Source of the DNA: Bacteroidales bacterium
GTDB lineage: Bacteria; Bacteroidota; Bacteroidia; Bacteroidales; Tenuifilaceae
Assembly: GCA_020636835.1 (NCBI GenBank)
Contig: JACJXC010000005.1
Coordinates: 62,001 to 126,000, forward strand
Length of the DNA: 64,000 bases
Direction: 5' to 3'
Position numbers and translations under genes: made by a program. The notes under the pieces are model-generated. The model saw nothing but the letters and a program-made list of their open reading frames with translations. It searched no databases and was not told where the DNA came from. Positions 1 to 9,406 of this stretch are shown in pieces (the first letter of the stretch is position 1; each line of letters opens with the position of its first letter).

Positions 1-2
1 TC

Positions 3-905
3 GAGGGCATTGGAACACTATCCAGGAATGACCGCGGAGCAATTGTGTTTTTTCCAGAGGGAGCACCCATTCCTACAATACCTAGTTCTAAACCAGAAAA
101 AAAAGTTGTAGAAATCGCAAAAGCAGATAGCAACACCCCAAATATTGTAAAAGGAGATGCAAAGGATGCAAAAAAAACAAAAATAGAACCAGAGCCCAGT
201 AACAAAAAACCGAACAACCCGAGTACCGACACCCCAACAATAGATAAATCAAATGCCAAAAATACGAGCGCCACAGAACCCATCGATATAGTACAAGTAC
301 CAAATAAGCAATACACCGCATCGAAACCAGAAAATATGCCTAAACACAAAAAAAAATCGATTCTAAAAACAGTACTTCTTTACTTTGGAATTTCGCTGGC
401 TGCAATCATAGCTATTGCTTTCATACTTAGAGAGTTTATACAAAACAGCGGATCGACCCCTGAAAAAACAGAAACACCAATAGCCCTTGACAGCAACGCA
501 AAAGCCATTCGGGTCAATAACAGCATTAGCACCCCACAACCCAGCGATGAAATAGACAAGGCTTTTGAAACCATGAATCCCAACGGAAACCCGGAACACC
601 CACTAGCCGACGATAGCATGGATAAAGTTGAACAATCGATAGAGCAATCGGTGATAGAAAACGCCACCATGCAGCATCAAACCAAAGAACAGTTCCACCT
701 GGTGGTGGGAAGTTTTAAGGATATGTCGAATGCTGAACAGTACGCAAAACAGTTGCAAAACGAGGGCTATAAATCGGCTGTAATAGCTCAGAGCAGTGGA
801 ATAAAATCGGTTACAATTGGATCGTTTGCCACCAAGGAGGAGGCCAATTCCGAGAAGAATAAACTAGTTAAAAAATTTCCCAGCATCTGGATAATTAAAA
901 AATAG
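3..905 (+). CDS. SPOR-domain protein with HU-like N-terminus, 5' partial
   Basis: The reading frame is open to the left edge, so the N-terminus lies outside the window. The first visible residues (EGIGTL..., then FFPEG) match the end of the HU-like (HU-CCDC81) module found at the N-terminus of many Bacteroidota SPOR proteins. A K/P/N-rich linker of about 85 residues follows, then one membrane segment (around VLLYFGISLAAIIAIAF), an acidic linker, and a C-terminal SPOR domain of about 75 residues (FHLVVGSF..., ending IWIIKK). SPOR domains bind denuded peptidoglycan at division sites. Topology would put SPOR in the periplasm and the HU-like part in the cytoplasm. The GTG at 45 is not a convincing start because homology continues upstream. 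Two bases separate it from the next gene. Confidence 0.85.
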   Translation, partial: EGIGTLSRNDRGAIVFFPEGAPIPTIPSSKPEKKVVEIAKADSNTPNIVKGDAKDAKKTKIEPEPSNKKPNNPSTDTPTIDKSNAKNTSATEPIDIVQVPNKQYTASKPENMPKHKKKSILKTVLLYFGISLAAIIAIAFILREFIQNSGSTPEKTETPIALDSNAKAIRVNNSISTPQPSDEIDKAFETMNPNGNPEHPLADDSMDKVEQSIEQSVIENATMQHQTKEQFHLVVGSFKDMSNAEQYAKQLQNEGYKSAVIAQSSGIKSVTIGSFATKEEANSEKNKLVKKFPSIWIIKK

Positions 906-907
906 CG

Positions 908-1621
908 ATGGCTCCGAAAGAACAGGTTTGCAACTACCCGGAGCTCGGGGAGGTTGCCTACAAGCGGAACTACCGAGCCCGACGGCTTAGCATCAGGATT
1001 AAAAGGACTGGAGAAGTAAAAATTACCATCCCGGGCACATTACCCTTTGCAACTGCCGAGGACTTTGTACTATCGAAATCGGAATGGATAACCGAAAAAG
1101 TTCAAGAGATTAAGGGCAAAGGGGAATATACCATCATGGATGGTTTTGCCACCAAAGAGCATACGCTACACTATAAGGCCTGCAATCAATCCAAGATCAG
1201 GATACTTTACAACCGCCCCAGAATAGAAATACTCCATCCCAGCGAAACAAGCATCGATCACAGTGCGGTACAAATTGTGGCCAAAAAGGCCATAGAACTC
1301 GCATACCGAATCGAAGCCAAGGAGTACCTACCCCAAAGGCTCCAGTACCTAGCCCAAGCAATGAGCTTTAAGTACAGTAAAGTTACAATACGCAATACCG
1401 TTAGCCGTTGGGGAAGTTGCTCGGCCAAAAACAGCATAAGCCTTAGCCTACACCTTATGAAACTGCCTCCCGAACTCATCGATTACGTTTTACTGCACGA
1501 GTTGTGCCATACCGAACAAAAGAATCATGGGCCTAAATTCTGGGAGCTGCTCAACCAAAAAACCGAAGGACGAGCCAAACAGTTGGCCAAAGAGGTAAAA
1601 AACTATAGTACAAGAATATAG
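908..1621 (+). CDS. YgjP-like (M48/SprT-type) zinc metallopeptidase
   Basis: A 237-residue protein of the YgjP/DUF45 family. The catalytic zinc motif HELCH is at residues 197-201, followed by the third-ligand region NHGPKFW, and the WGSC motif (RWGSCSA) typical of the family lies about 30 residues before it. No signal peptide is present, so it is probably cytoplasmic. The gene starts two bases after the SPOR gene and its stop abuts the ATG of the DUF1287 gene, so the three are likely one transcript. The physiological substrate is not known for this family. The family assignment is firm; the cellular role is not. Confidence 0.85.
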   Translation: MAPKEQVCNYPELGEVAYKRNYRARRLSIRIKRTGEVKITIPGTLPFATAEDFVLSKSEWITEKVQEIKGKGEYTIMDGFATKEHTLHYKACNQSKIRILYNRPRIEILHPSETSIDHSAVQIVAKKAIELAYRIEAKEYLPQRLQYLAQAMSFKYSKVTIRNTVSRWGSCSAKNSISLSLHLMKLPPELIDYVLLHELCHTEQKNHGPKFWELLNQKTEGRAKQLAKEVKNYSTRI

Positions 1622-2206
1622 ATGAAATTAGTTACAACACTGCTCCTAGTCGCAAGCATCGGTATTACCACAGCCCAAACCTTCACGGGCAAACAGCTAT
1701 CCGATGCCGCCATGGAGCTTACAAAACAGGATGTTAGTTACGACCCCAGCTACTTCCGAATAGCCTACCCGCTTGGCGATGTTCCGGCCAACAAGGGCGT
1801 ATGCACCGATGTTATCATCAGAGCCTACCGCAAACTGGGAATCGACTTGCAACGAGAGGTTCACGAAGACATGAAAGCAAACTTCCATCGTTACCCCAAA
1901 AACTGGGGTCTAAAGAAACCCGATCCCAATATCGACCACCGCAGAGTTCCCAACCTGATGGTATTCTTCGCTCGGTTTGGCCGGGTGAAGACCATATCGC
2001 AGGATCCGGCCGACTATGTACCCGGCGATATTGTTTGCTGGGATCTAGGCCGCGGAACACCCCACATAGGCATAATTGTGAATAAGAAATCGGATAACGG
2101 AGAACGCCACTTGGTGGTTCATAACATCGGAGCGGGACAAGTAATTGCCGATTGTCTATTTGAGTATAGAATAACAGGGCATTACAGCTATAGAGTGAAG
2201 TTCTAA
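1622..2206 (+). CDS. DUF1287 family secreted protein (NlpC/P60-like fold)
   Basis: A 194-residue protein with a short signal peptide (MKLVTTLLLVASIGITTAQ). The family's conserved features are visible: GVCTDVIIRAYR with the probable nucleophile Cys near residue 61, the segment PNLMVFFARFG, and GDIVCWDL...PHIGIIV with the probable catalytic His. E. coli YijF belongs to this family. The Cys/His arrangement suggests a periplasmic cysteine hydrolase, perhaps acting on peptidoglycan peptides, but this is inference. The ATG follows the stop of the YgjP-like gene with no gap, which implies translational coupling. Confidence 0.85.
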   Translation: MKLVTTLLLVASIGITTAQTFTGKQLSDAAMELTKQDVSYDPSYFRIAYPLGDVPANKGVCTDVIIRAYRKLGIDLQREVHEDMKANFHRYPKNWGLKKPDPNIDHRRVPNLMVFFARFGRVKTISQDPADYVPGDIVCWDLGRGTPHIGIIVNKKSDNGERHLVVHNIGAGQVIADCLFEYRITGHYSYRVKF

Positions 2207-2220
2207 AATAGCAGGGATGA

Positions 2221-2502
2221 CTAGTAATCGAGGGAATTTAATCTTTCGGTCAATTCAACAACCCTATTGTAAAAATCGTTGGCTATAGCCTGGTGATCTA
2301 GGGTTACCTTTTCGCCCCGTGTGCGCGATTTATGGGACAGCTTCGAAATAACCTCGTGCTCAAGCTCCATCATATCGGAAATAATGTCGAGAACATTCTC
2401 CTGGTTTAAATGGGGCGAAAATGCCAGTTGGGTATAGCACTCATCCAAAAAATGCTTAACCATGTACTTCACATCTTTTTTAAGATCTCGAATATTGGGC
2501 AT
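2221..2502 (-). CDS. Conserved hypothetical protein, small helical
   Basis: A 93-residue, charged, all-helical-looking protein without a signal peptide or membrane segment. It converges on the DUF1287 gene 14 bp away. The start at 2502 is an ATG. I recognise the general appearance of a small Bacteroidota-restricted family (long helix with HxxE/ELEHEVISKLSH), but no named domain. No function is proposed. The 189 bp upstream to the PNPOx gene are AT-rich and hold nothing I can name. Confidence 0.6.
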   Translation of the reverse strand: MPNIRDLKKDVKYMVKHFLDECYTQLAFSPHLNQENVLDIISDMMELEHEVISKLSHKSRTRGEKVTLDHQAIANDFYNRVVELTERLNSLDY

Positions 2503-2691
2503 AACCTATCTGCTAAGTTTGAAAAAATTACAATAATTTTATTATCAATAAATATAAACTATTTTCGATTTGAAGTCAGCTAACAGATTTTATTTTTTAC
2601 CTTATTTGATATAAATCACCAATAAAAATAAGTTCGTCAACCAAAAGGCTAACGAACTAAGTGAAACACTAAAGCAAAAGCAACATTATCA

Positions 2692-3156
2692 CTAGTACCC
2701 GTAGGCTCGTCCTTCGATTTTACCAATAGCAATCTCAAATACATTTACATTCGTTAATGCGGGCAAGCTGTAAGTAAAATCATCCTTGCCAGAATACTTG
2801 GCCATAATAATATTTAGCACCCGCTTTTTCTCCTCCAAATCATCAATTTGGGAAACCTTGCCGTGAATTAACACGCTACGGTAGCGCATGGAGTACGAGC
2901 AGGCCACCGCCTCGTTCTGAATTCGCATCTTATAATCGGAACTAAATGCCACGCAAACATTGGGATTACGCCTCCAAACATCAATCTTTTTACCCTCGGG
3001 GCCGCTATGGATATAGAGCCGCCCCTCGCGAAATCCGAAATTGAACGGCAACACGTAGGGCATTCCTTCGGCATCAACCATTGCCACATGGCACGCCTCT
3101 GTATCATTAATAATCGACTCAATCTCCTGCGTCGATAAATCGGTTCTCGATTTCAT
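2692..3156 (-). CDS. Pyridoxamine 5'-phosphate oxidase-like flavin-binding protein
   Basis: A 154-residue protein of the NimA-like branch of the PNPOx split-barrel fold. Supporting segments are ACHVAMVDAEGMPYVLPFNFGF (barrel strands that line the flavin), LYIHSGPEGKKIDVWRRNPNVCVAF, and RSVLIHGKVSQI. Proteins of this group bind FMN, F420 or heme; some confer nitroimidazole resistance, but that cannot be assumed here. The ATG at 3156 lies 4 bases after the stop of the Ca2+ ATPase gene, so the two are cotranscribed. The functional link between them is unclear. Confidence 0.8.
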   Translation of the reverse strand: MKSRTDLSTQEIESIINDTEACHVAMVDAEGMPYVLPFNFGFREGRLYIHSGPEGKKIDVWRRNPNVCVAFSSDYKMRIQNEAVACSYSMRYRSVLIHGKVSQIDDLEEKKRVLNIIMAKYSGKDDFTYSLPALTNVNVFEIAIGKIEGRAYGY

Positions 3157-3160
3157 AGTT

Positions 3161-6010
3161 CTATTTTGTGTTGGTTAATAGTCGGCTTACCAATCGGAAT
3201 AGTTCCGCAAACCATAAAATTAATGAAGTTAGGAAAATAACTAATAGCCAATCGGTAATTTTTAAAGGAACAGTCCGGAAAAATGCACCGCCCAGCTCAA
3301 CAATGGCAATCTGCCCCACAACTATAGCAAACGCAATTAGCAAAAAACTTTTATTCTTGAATAACCCCTTAAAAACAGAAACATTCTGCCCGTACACCCT
3401 AGCATTAAATAGATTCCAGAACTGTAGCATCACAAAAATATTGAAGAATAGCGTCAACTCATATCTACTCACATCACCATCGCTCTGCATGTAGCGAAGC
3501 AGAGCAACTAAAACCACAAAGAAAATAGCCGCTGTGTAAACAATTCCATTACGTATGGATTTAGAGATAATAAAATCGTCGGGTTTACGGGGATGTTGAA
3601 GCATAACCCCGGCATAGGGTGGCTCGGTTGCCAAGGCCAACGCTGCAAAAGTATCCATAATAAGGTTTACCCAAAGCATTTGCGGAACGGTTAACGGCAA
3701 TGTGATACCGGTAAATGGCCCCACAATCACAATGGCCACAGCCAATAGGTTTATGGTAAGCTGAAAGAATAGGAATTTTTGGATATTCTGAAACAGAGTA
3801 CGCCCCCAACGAACAGCACTCACAATACTTGCGAAGGAATCGTCCAACAGGATAATATCACTGGCTTCCTTGGCCACCTGCGTACCAGTTCCCATGGCCA
3901 ATCCCACATTGGCCCTATTAAGCGAAGGAGCGTCGTTGGTTCCATCGCCTGTAACCGCAACCACTTGACCGCTCTCCTGCAATAGCCTAACCAACTTCAA
4001 CTTATCCGATGGTCGGGCGCGGTACATTATTTTCAGATCCGACACAATTTTTGCGGCTTCGGCATCGGGCAATGCTTCAAAATCGGGGCCAGAGATAACC
4101 CCGTGATTCGAACTCTCCGACAAGATATTAATTTGCCTTCCGATGGACGATGCCGTAACCACATTATCGCCAGTAACCATTTTCACATCAATGCCCGCAG
4201 TATGGCAACTGGCTACCGCCTGAGCCACATCGGGGCGAACGGGATCGGCAATCCCCACAAACCCTAGGAATTTCAGATTCGATGGCTTTGCCTCTAAATC
4301 AACAGGCTCTAAACCCAAATCCCTGTAAGCAAAAGCAATAGCCCTTAGCGATTTGCTCTGGTACTCCTCAATAATCTGCTTCGATATTTGGGCAATACCA
4401 TCATCGGCATTCGACATCGCCAGTACAATTTCAGGAGCACCCTTTACCAGCATCAACCGGCGATTATTTCTATCGGTTCCAATGGTAAACATGTACTTGG
4501 ACTCCGACGAGAACGGCACCTGCCGCTCTATGGCAAACGAGGATCGAAGATCCTGATAACCTATTCCATTTTTATCCAACCAAAGCAGAAGCGAGGCATC
4601 GGTAGGATTTCCTACGGTTTTCACCTTGACTTCGCTATAATCGAGGTGTGCGCTAGAATTCACGGCCAGGGAGTACTTCAGCACATCGGCATCAAAACCT
4701 GCGGAACGAACATCGATTTCGCCAATAAAGTGCCACTCAATAACATTCATCTGATTCTGCGTGAGGGTTCCCGTTTTGTCGGTACATATCACAGTTGCAG
4801 CGCCCATTGTTTCGGTGGCCTGCATTCGGCGTACAAGGTTATTCGCCGCGGTCATTTTGCGCATGCTATAGGCAAGGCTTAGCGTAACACTCATGGCCAA
4901 TCCTTCGGGAACCGCCACAACAATGAGGGTCATCGATACCATAAAATAATTAAGCAAACGGCTCAACACATCCACCGAAAACCAGTTCTGGGGTAAAAGA
5001 AAATTTACACCCGTAAAATAGCCCACAACCGCAGCCACCACCAGCACTACAAGTCCAAAAACAGCAGAGGTGACCAATGCGTTGATTTTAAAAATTTCAA
5101 AAACATTGGGTAAGCGCAACTTAATTCCCGCCGCACTCAACAAATAATTGATTGAAGGCAACCAGAACTTTGCCAGCACACCCACAATGGCAAGCACAGT
5201 AGCTCCAAAAACAAATTTCTGATTGGAATTGATGCCAATACTATTCCCGGAGATATCAACAAATGCAAGTATCGCAAAAATCAGGATGGCCAGTATGAAT
5301 GCCGACGAACTGATAAAATCGCTCAGTTTATGCAACTGCAGGGTTAACGGGGTAGGCGCATCAATAACAATGGTTGATTCGCGGGCAGTGGTTCCTATTT
5401 CGGTTTTATCGCCCACGGCGGTGGTCTCAAGCAACCCGTTACCCTCAACAACCACCGTACTTTTATAAACCCGGTTAACGGGATAAGTATGGGATCCATC
5501 GTCGGTTGTCAAATCGGAATTCTTACTGGTTACGGGCTCTCCGGTAAGAGACGACTCATTTACAGTAAGCGAAACCGACTCGAGCAACACACCATCGCTA
5601 GGGATTTCATCGCCCCGATCGATAATAACAATGTCGCCAACCACAATATCGCGTTTGGGAATGCTGGTAACATTCCCTTCGCGGATAACTTTAACGGGCA
5701 TATCATCGTTCACCTGGTTCAGAATATCGAACTCCTTACCCGCCCTAAACTCGTTGATAAACGACATAAATGTGGCCAACAGAATGGCCAGAACAATCCC
5801 AATCCCCTCCAGGTAATGCCCGTTGAAAATCCCCAGCACAATGGCGATTGTGGCAGCAACCGAGAGAATTCGGATAATTGGATCGTTAAACTTCTGGAAT
5901 AGCAACTGCCACCATGGGCTACGCGGTGGAGGTGTTAGTATATTCTCGCCGTGTAAACTCCGACTCTCCAGCACCTGAGCGGTCGACAAACCTTTCAAAT
6001 TACCATGCAT
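3161..6010 (-). CDS. P-type Ca2+-transporting ATPase (PMCA type)
   Basis: About 949 residues. P-type landmarks in order: actuator loop SLTGEP (near 155), TM4 motif VPEGL (near 368), phosphorylation site DKTGTLT (near 412), nucleotide-domain KGAPE, TGDNV, and hinge GDGTNDAPSL. TM5 QLTINLLA and TM6 NLIMDTFAALALATE carry the Asn and Asp used for Ca2+ in plasma-membrane-type pumps, so Ca2+ export is the best call. Between the third membrane segment (233-253) and TM4 (about 356) there are roughly 100 residues with two further hydrophobic stretches (about 268-288 and 312-334), more than the usual 890-900-residue bacterial homologues carry. A GTG lies one codon before the chosen ATG. Confidence 0.9.
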   Translation of the reverse strand: MHGNLKGLSTAQVLESRSLHGENILTPPPRSPWWQLLFQKFNDPIIRILSVAATIAIVLGIFNGHYLEGIGIVLAILLATFMSFINEFRAGKEFDILNQVNDDMPVKVIREGNVTSIPKRDIVVGDIVIIDRGDEIPSDGVLLESVSLTVNESSLTGEPVTSKNSDLTTDDGSHTYPVNRVYKSTVVVEGNGLLETTAVGDKTEIGTTARESTIVIDAPTPLTLQLHKLSDFISSSAFILAILIFAILAFVDISGNSIGINSNQKFVFGATVLAIVGVLAKFWLPSINYLLSAAGIKLRLPNVFEIFKINALVTSAVFGLVVLVVAAVVGYFTGVNFLLPQNWFSVDVLSRLLNYFMVSMTLIVVAVPEGLAMSVTLSLAYSMRKMTAANNLVRRMQATETMGAATVICTDKTGTLTQNQMNVIEWHFIGEIDVRSAGFDADVLKYSLAVNSSAHLDYSEVKVKTVGNPTDASLLLWLDKNGIGYQDLRSSFAIERQVPFSSESKYMFTIGTDRNNRRLMLVKGAPEIVLAMSNADDGIAQISKQIIEEYQSKSLRAIAFAYRDLGLEPVDLEAKPSNLKFLGFVGIADPVRPDVAQAVASCHTAGIDVKMVTGDNVVTASSIGRQINILSESSNHGVISGPDFEALPDAEAAKIVSDLKIMYRARPSDKLKLVRLLQESGQVVAVTGDGTNDAPSLNRANVGLAMGTGTQVAKEASDIILLDDSFASIVSAVRWGRTLFQNIQKFLFFQLTINLLAVAIVIVGPFTGITLPLTVPQMLWVNLIMDTFAALALATEPPYAGVMLQHPRKPDDFIISKSIRNGIVYTAAIFFVVLVALLRYMQSDGDVSRYELTLFFNIFVMLQFWNLFNARVYGQNVSVFKGLFKNKSFLLIAFAIVVGQIAIVELGGAFFRTVPLKITDWLLVIFLTSLILWFAELFRLVSRLLTNTK

Positions 6011-6158
6011 CACTAAATAGTATTAATTCCTTAAATTTTTCAAAAGTAAATTAAAAGGAACACCCTTCAATCATTAATAACATATAAATAAACATTTGGT
6101 TGGTAAAAAATAAAAAAGTGTGAGTTTGCGGTGAAAATCATGAAATAAACATACAACA

Positions 6159-6856
6159 ATGGGAAAAGACGTTTGAATATAGGAAAGCCCGCAAAATGAA
6201 ACGGTGGGGCAATATGGCAGTGTTTACCAGCTGGAGTAAGGAGAAATCACCATGTACGCAAAATCAGGAGCCACGATCTGAAACCAACCAAAACTACATA
6301 CTGATACAGAATGCCAAATCGGAGAATATGCCCAGGGAGAATGTTGAAAAGGGCTGATAAACGGGCAACCAAAGGATCAGAAGAGATTACAAGGATGTAG
6401 TTTACGAGGGGTGTAATTTAATGGCATTGCCATTCTGGTAGAAACGGCACCGACAACCCAACCGAACCGTTGCAAATGTCACCATTACTTCAACAAATGG
6501 TGGGTCGTTGGGCTAACAGGGGATGCTCGATTTTTATTTTGAGCGCAAATGCTCGCGTTCCGGGTTGAAATGAAACCCCGACATCGCTGAAGATGGAGTT
6601 GGAACTGATTGAGTTTGGCGTGAAAGAGGTTTTTTGCCGAAGAATAATATGATGATATTGCGGAGTTCTCCAGTTGGAATCCGCAGCGTTTCTCGAAGAA
6701 AAGGCCTCAACATTTCTCAACTTTCAGTTTGAACGCATTCCCAACGACACCAAGGAGCTGACACCCGACCAACAAGCCGAGGTTGAAAAGTTAATTGAGA
6801 AAATAGAAGAAGATGAAGATGTTACCAACGTATTCCACAATATGGTAGTTGAATAG
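6159..6856 (+). pseudogene. yebC: YebC/PmpR family translational/transcriptional regulator, multiply frameshifted
   Basis: Translating all three frames recovers an almost full-length YebC-family protein in order: start with FEYRKARKMKRWGNMA at 6172-6219, then IQNAKSENMPRENVE, KDVVYEG, GIAILVETA, NGGSLG, LDFYFERKCS, MELELI(D/E)FGVKEV, and an intact C-terminus from 6674 (ERIPNDTKEL..., LIEKIEEDEDVTNVFHN). At least eight small indels separate these blocks, while the residues within them are conserved. The length (698 bp) equals that of a normal gene. Either the gene has decayed recently or the sequence here is uncorrected. Only the last 60 codons form an open frame. Confidence 0.8.
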
Positions 6857-6874
6857 ACATTCCACAATACACAC

Positions 6875-6907
6875 AAAAGGGTCGTTATTATCAACTGACC
6901 CTTTTTG
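6875..6907. terminator. Bidirectional intrinsic terminator
   Basis: Arms AAAAGGGTC and GACCCTTTTT are separated by about 13 bases, with A and T tracts on both sides. It sits between the yebC remnant (plus) and the end of the Usp gene (minus) and can serve both. Confidence 0.7.
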
Positions 6908-6920
6908 TTTTATCATACAA

Positions 6921-8024
6921 CTACTCGTGGAAAAGTAGTACCGGCACATCGGACTGGTAAAGCATCTTCTTGGATAGAGAAGGGTTGAACAGCTTAAATA
7001 TCAAGCTGCGTTTCAAAGTGGTAAGAGCCACCAGGTTAATTCCCCTATCCTTAATAATTTTCTGAAAAGCGCCAACCATATCGTGACTCGATATCACACT
7101 AAAATCAACATCCATGGCTGGGCTAATTATCCTAAAGTAATCCTTCAGCGATTCGCTCTGCGCTTTAATTACAGGGCTATCGGGCTTATCGGAAACATGC
7201 ACACAATGAAGTTTAATACTAAAAGGAGCAACTACCCGGAGCAACTTCCGGATCGAAACATAGTCGCTCTCGTCAAAATTAGTTACATATAGAACATTCT
7301 TCACTTCATCAACGCCACGGAGAACCGCTTTTTCGGGAATTACAAGTAGGGGAAGCTTGGTATCGGCCGACACCTCGCTGGCCACACGCCCCACCAGCTC
7401 GGTGCTGGAATACCCCTCGCCCTTGGTTCCCATCACAATGATGCCCGGTTTATACTTTTGGCTAACCTCAACAATACCGTAGGCAGCATACCCCTCGCGA
7501 AGGGTGTAGCCAATGGGCACATTATCGATCCCCATTTCGGCGGTAAAGGCTACCAAATCGTTATAAAACTTTGTGAGCTTCTCCTTGGCCGATTGGCGCA
7601 GCAGGTTATAGTTCATATCAAAATCGATTTGGATGCTTGCCACATCGGTAAATGGAATCATATCCACCACGGGGGAGTTAAACACGTGCAGAAGTTTGAT
7701 TTCGGAACCCGATTTGGCAGCCAGCATCACCGCAAAGCGAGCCGCATTCTGCGAAGGGACAGAGAAATCGATAGGAACAAGAATTTTCCGAAGCTGCTGG
7801 CTAGCTTTTTTGGCCTCATCGGAGTGATGCTTGTAGGTTAACAGCTGAAGGGCTTTATTGGCATCGGCTTCGCGAATCTGAACCTTAACCCCCTCGGAAA
7901 CAGCACCCTGAAGAACATTCACATTTTTTAGGAAGCAATCAACACCATTGGCCTCGAGATAAGTCTTAAGAACCACCGCTTTGGAATAGCTCTCAATGGC
8001 AATATCAATTAATTTATCGTCCAT
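6921..8024 (-). CDS. Tandem universal-stress (UspA) protein with N-terminal DUF2007-like domain
   Basis: About 367 residues. Residues 1-65 (ESYSKAVVLKTYLEANGVDCFL..., VQIREADANKALQLL) look like the DUF2007/signal-transducing domain. Two Usp domains follow: the first starts KILVPIDFS and ends with the ATP-binding motif GTKGEGYSSTELVGRVASEV; the second starts NVLYVTNFDESD and lacks a clean G-2x-G-9x-G motif, so it is probably degenerate. The protein is cytoplasmic. The ATG at 8024 (MDDKLIDIA) is preferred over an upstream alternative because homology begins there. Usp proteins respond to stress and bind nucleotides; the trigger here is unknown. Confidence 0.8.
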   Translation of the reverse strand: MDDKLIDIAIESYSKAVVLKTYLEANGVDCFLKNVNVLQGAVSEGVKVQIREADANKALQLLTYKHHSDEAKKASQQLRKILVPIDFSVPSQNAARFAVMLAAKSGSEIKLLHVFNSPVVDMIPFTDVASIQIDFDMNYNLLRQSAKEKLTKFYNDLVAFTAEMGIDNVPIGYTLREGYAAYGIVEVSQKYKPGIIVMGTKGEGYSSTELVGRVASEVSADTKLPLLVIPEKAVLRGVDEVKNVLYVTNFDESDYVSIRKLLRVVAPFSIKLHCVHVSDKPDSPVIKAQSESLKDYFRIISPAMDVDFSVISSHDMVGAFQKIIKDRGINLVALTTLKRSLIFKLFNPSLSKKMLYQSDVPVLLFHE

Positions 8025-8087
8025 AGCTATAACTTTTTGTGATAAGTTACAATAATTACGACTAAAAGTCAATCACGATAAATAAAA

Positions 8088-8115
8088 AAAACCGATCGGA
8101 ATGCCGGTCGGTTTT
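8088..8115 (-). terminator. Intrinsic terminator of the damaged minus-strand gene
   Basis: The inverted repeat AAAACCGATCGG / CCGGTCGGTTTT has a 4-base loop. On the minus strand it is followed by a run of eight T, so it ends transcription coming from the 8.1-9.2 kb gene. Confidence 0.7.
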
Positions 8116-8129
8116 ATGACCTGGCTCGA

Positions 8130-9225
8130 CCACTAACTCTCAACCAGCATTATAAAATCAAATCCGAGAATCGCACGTAAAGCACATTTAAAGCTTCCTC
8201 AACGGCAACCTCAGTACAACCATTGGATAATACAATTACAAATCCCAATCCTGAACATTTATAACATAACCAAATTTAAAAATAACCAACCTTTGCGCCA
8301 CCGGTATAGCGATAACAACAAACTCGTTAACATCAACCGTTCCCGATTAAAAAGCCGCCATTATCACTGGTATTCAAAATCGTTAGGAAATCGATCTTTA
8401 TCCGGAACTCCAACGAAGCAATCCGCTGCTTGGCTTCAATTACAACGTGTGCATCCTTATCAGTGGTACGGGTAGCCAGAAATAGTTCATACTGCTTATA
8501 CACCTCAGCACCACTCTTGGTTATTGTAAAAACTATGCACAGCACTATACTGAGTTAACGATTCCTCCTCGAGACCTCTTCCTGAACCAACTCAAAATAC
8601 ACCAAAACGCACTGTTAAACTCTCGGAATACTTGATGTCCCTTCACTCATCGAAGCCTTAATGATATGACAATAATACTTCAACGCTGCTAAGGCTCAAT
8701 TTCCCCTTATAGGATAAAGAAGTGGTTGTGGAAGAAAAATCGTGATAGGGTTAATGTTGCATTATTGGCCGTTTTGGAAACAAAGGATACCAGGAAACTT
8801 AGCACTATCTGATCGGCTGGGGGAATGATCCCAGGTACTACCATTCAGATCAAGTTCCATAGTACTCGGCGTAATTACGTCAATGATAGCGTAAATAAAG
8901 CTAAAATCAAAGTCGATTTCTGCACTTCTCCCCCTTAATTGAACTGGAAAACCGCATCAGATTATCCTTCAATTTAATAACGAGTGGGCGCAGCCTTACG
9001 TACAAATTAAAAAAGGCAAAAATCATATCACCTAATTGATCCTGAACTTGTGCCATTATCAGCAAGAATACCATCATAAACTGCTTGGTACTGGGCATTA
9101 GACTCATCAATGGCCACTTCGGCCTCCTCCTGGTTAAGCGCAGCAGGATCGTCATCATCGCGCTGAATTGAAAAACCAATTAATCAGCCAAAAATAAACC
9201 AAGAATAGTTGAGTTTCGCTTTCAT
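8130..9225 (-). pseudogene. Unidentified secreted protein or lipoprotein gene, frameshifted
   Basis: No long open frame spans this stretch. On the minus strand a start at 9225 begins MKAKLNYSWFIFG, is hydrophobic like a signal peptide, and runs into FSIQRDDDDPAALNQEEAEV before the frame breaks. Further open pieces in other frames (around 8910-9050, 8333-8545) are separated by stops. A terminator for this strand lies at 8088-8115, so one gene of roughly 1.1 kb is the simplest reading. I cannot assign a family. The damage resembles that of the neighbouring identifiable genes. Confidence 0.4.
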
Positions 9226-9346
9226 ATGCTTAGGTGATCAGTTTAACATAAATGACAAGTTATGGAAAAAAGAACCCTTGTTCAAATAATTACACCATTA
9301 TATATAAGAAAGTTGACGTAAATCAGCCTTTCAATTTTATTTTTTT

Positions 9347-9354
9347 TACATTTG
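9347..9354 (+). promoter_or_regulatory. Bacteroidota promoter -7 element
   Basis: TACATTTG is an exact match to the TAnnTTTG -7 consensus, 53 bp before the ATG of the C69 peptidase gene. I see no convincing -33 TTTG at the usual spacing. Confidence 0.45.
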
Positions 9355-9406
9355 TAATGGCACACCAATCGTACTACAGTATAGAATAACTAAAACTTAA
9401 AAACGA

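Noticed and set aside
4388..4882. 164-codon plus-strand frame inside the Ca2+ ATPase gene
   Set aside because: Antisense shadow of a strongly conserved coding region; no family resemblance, no start context.
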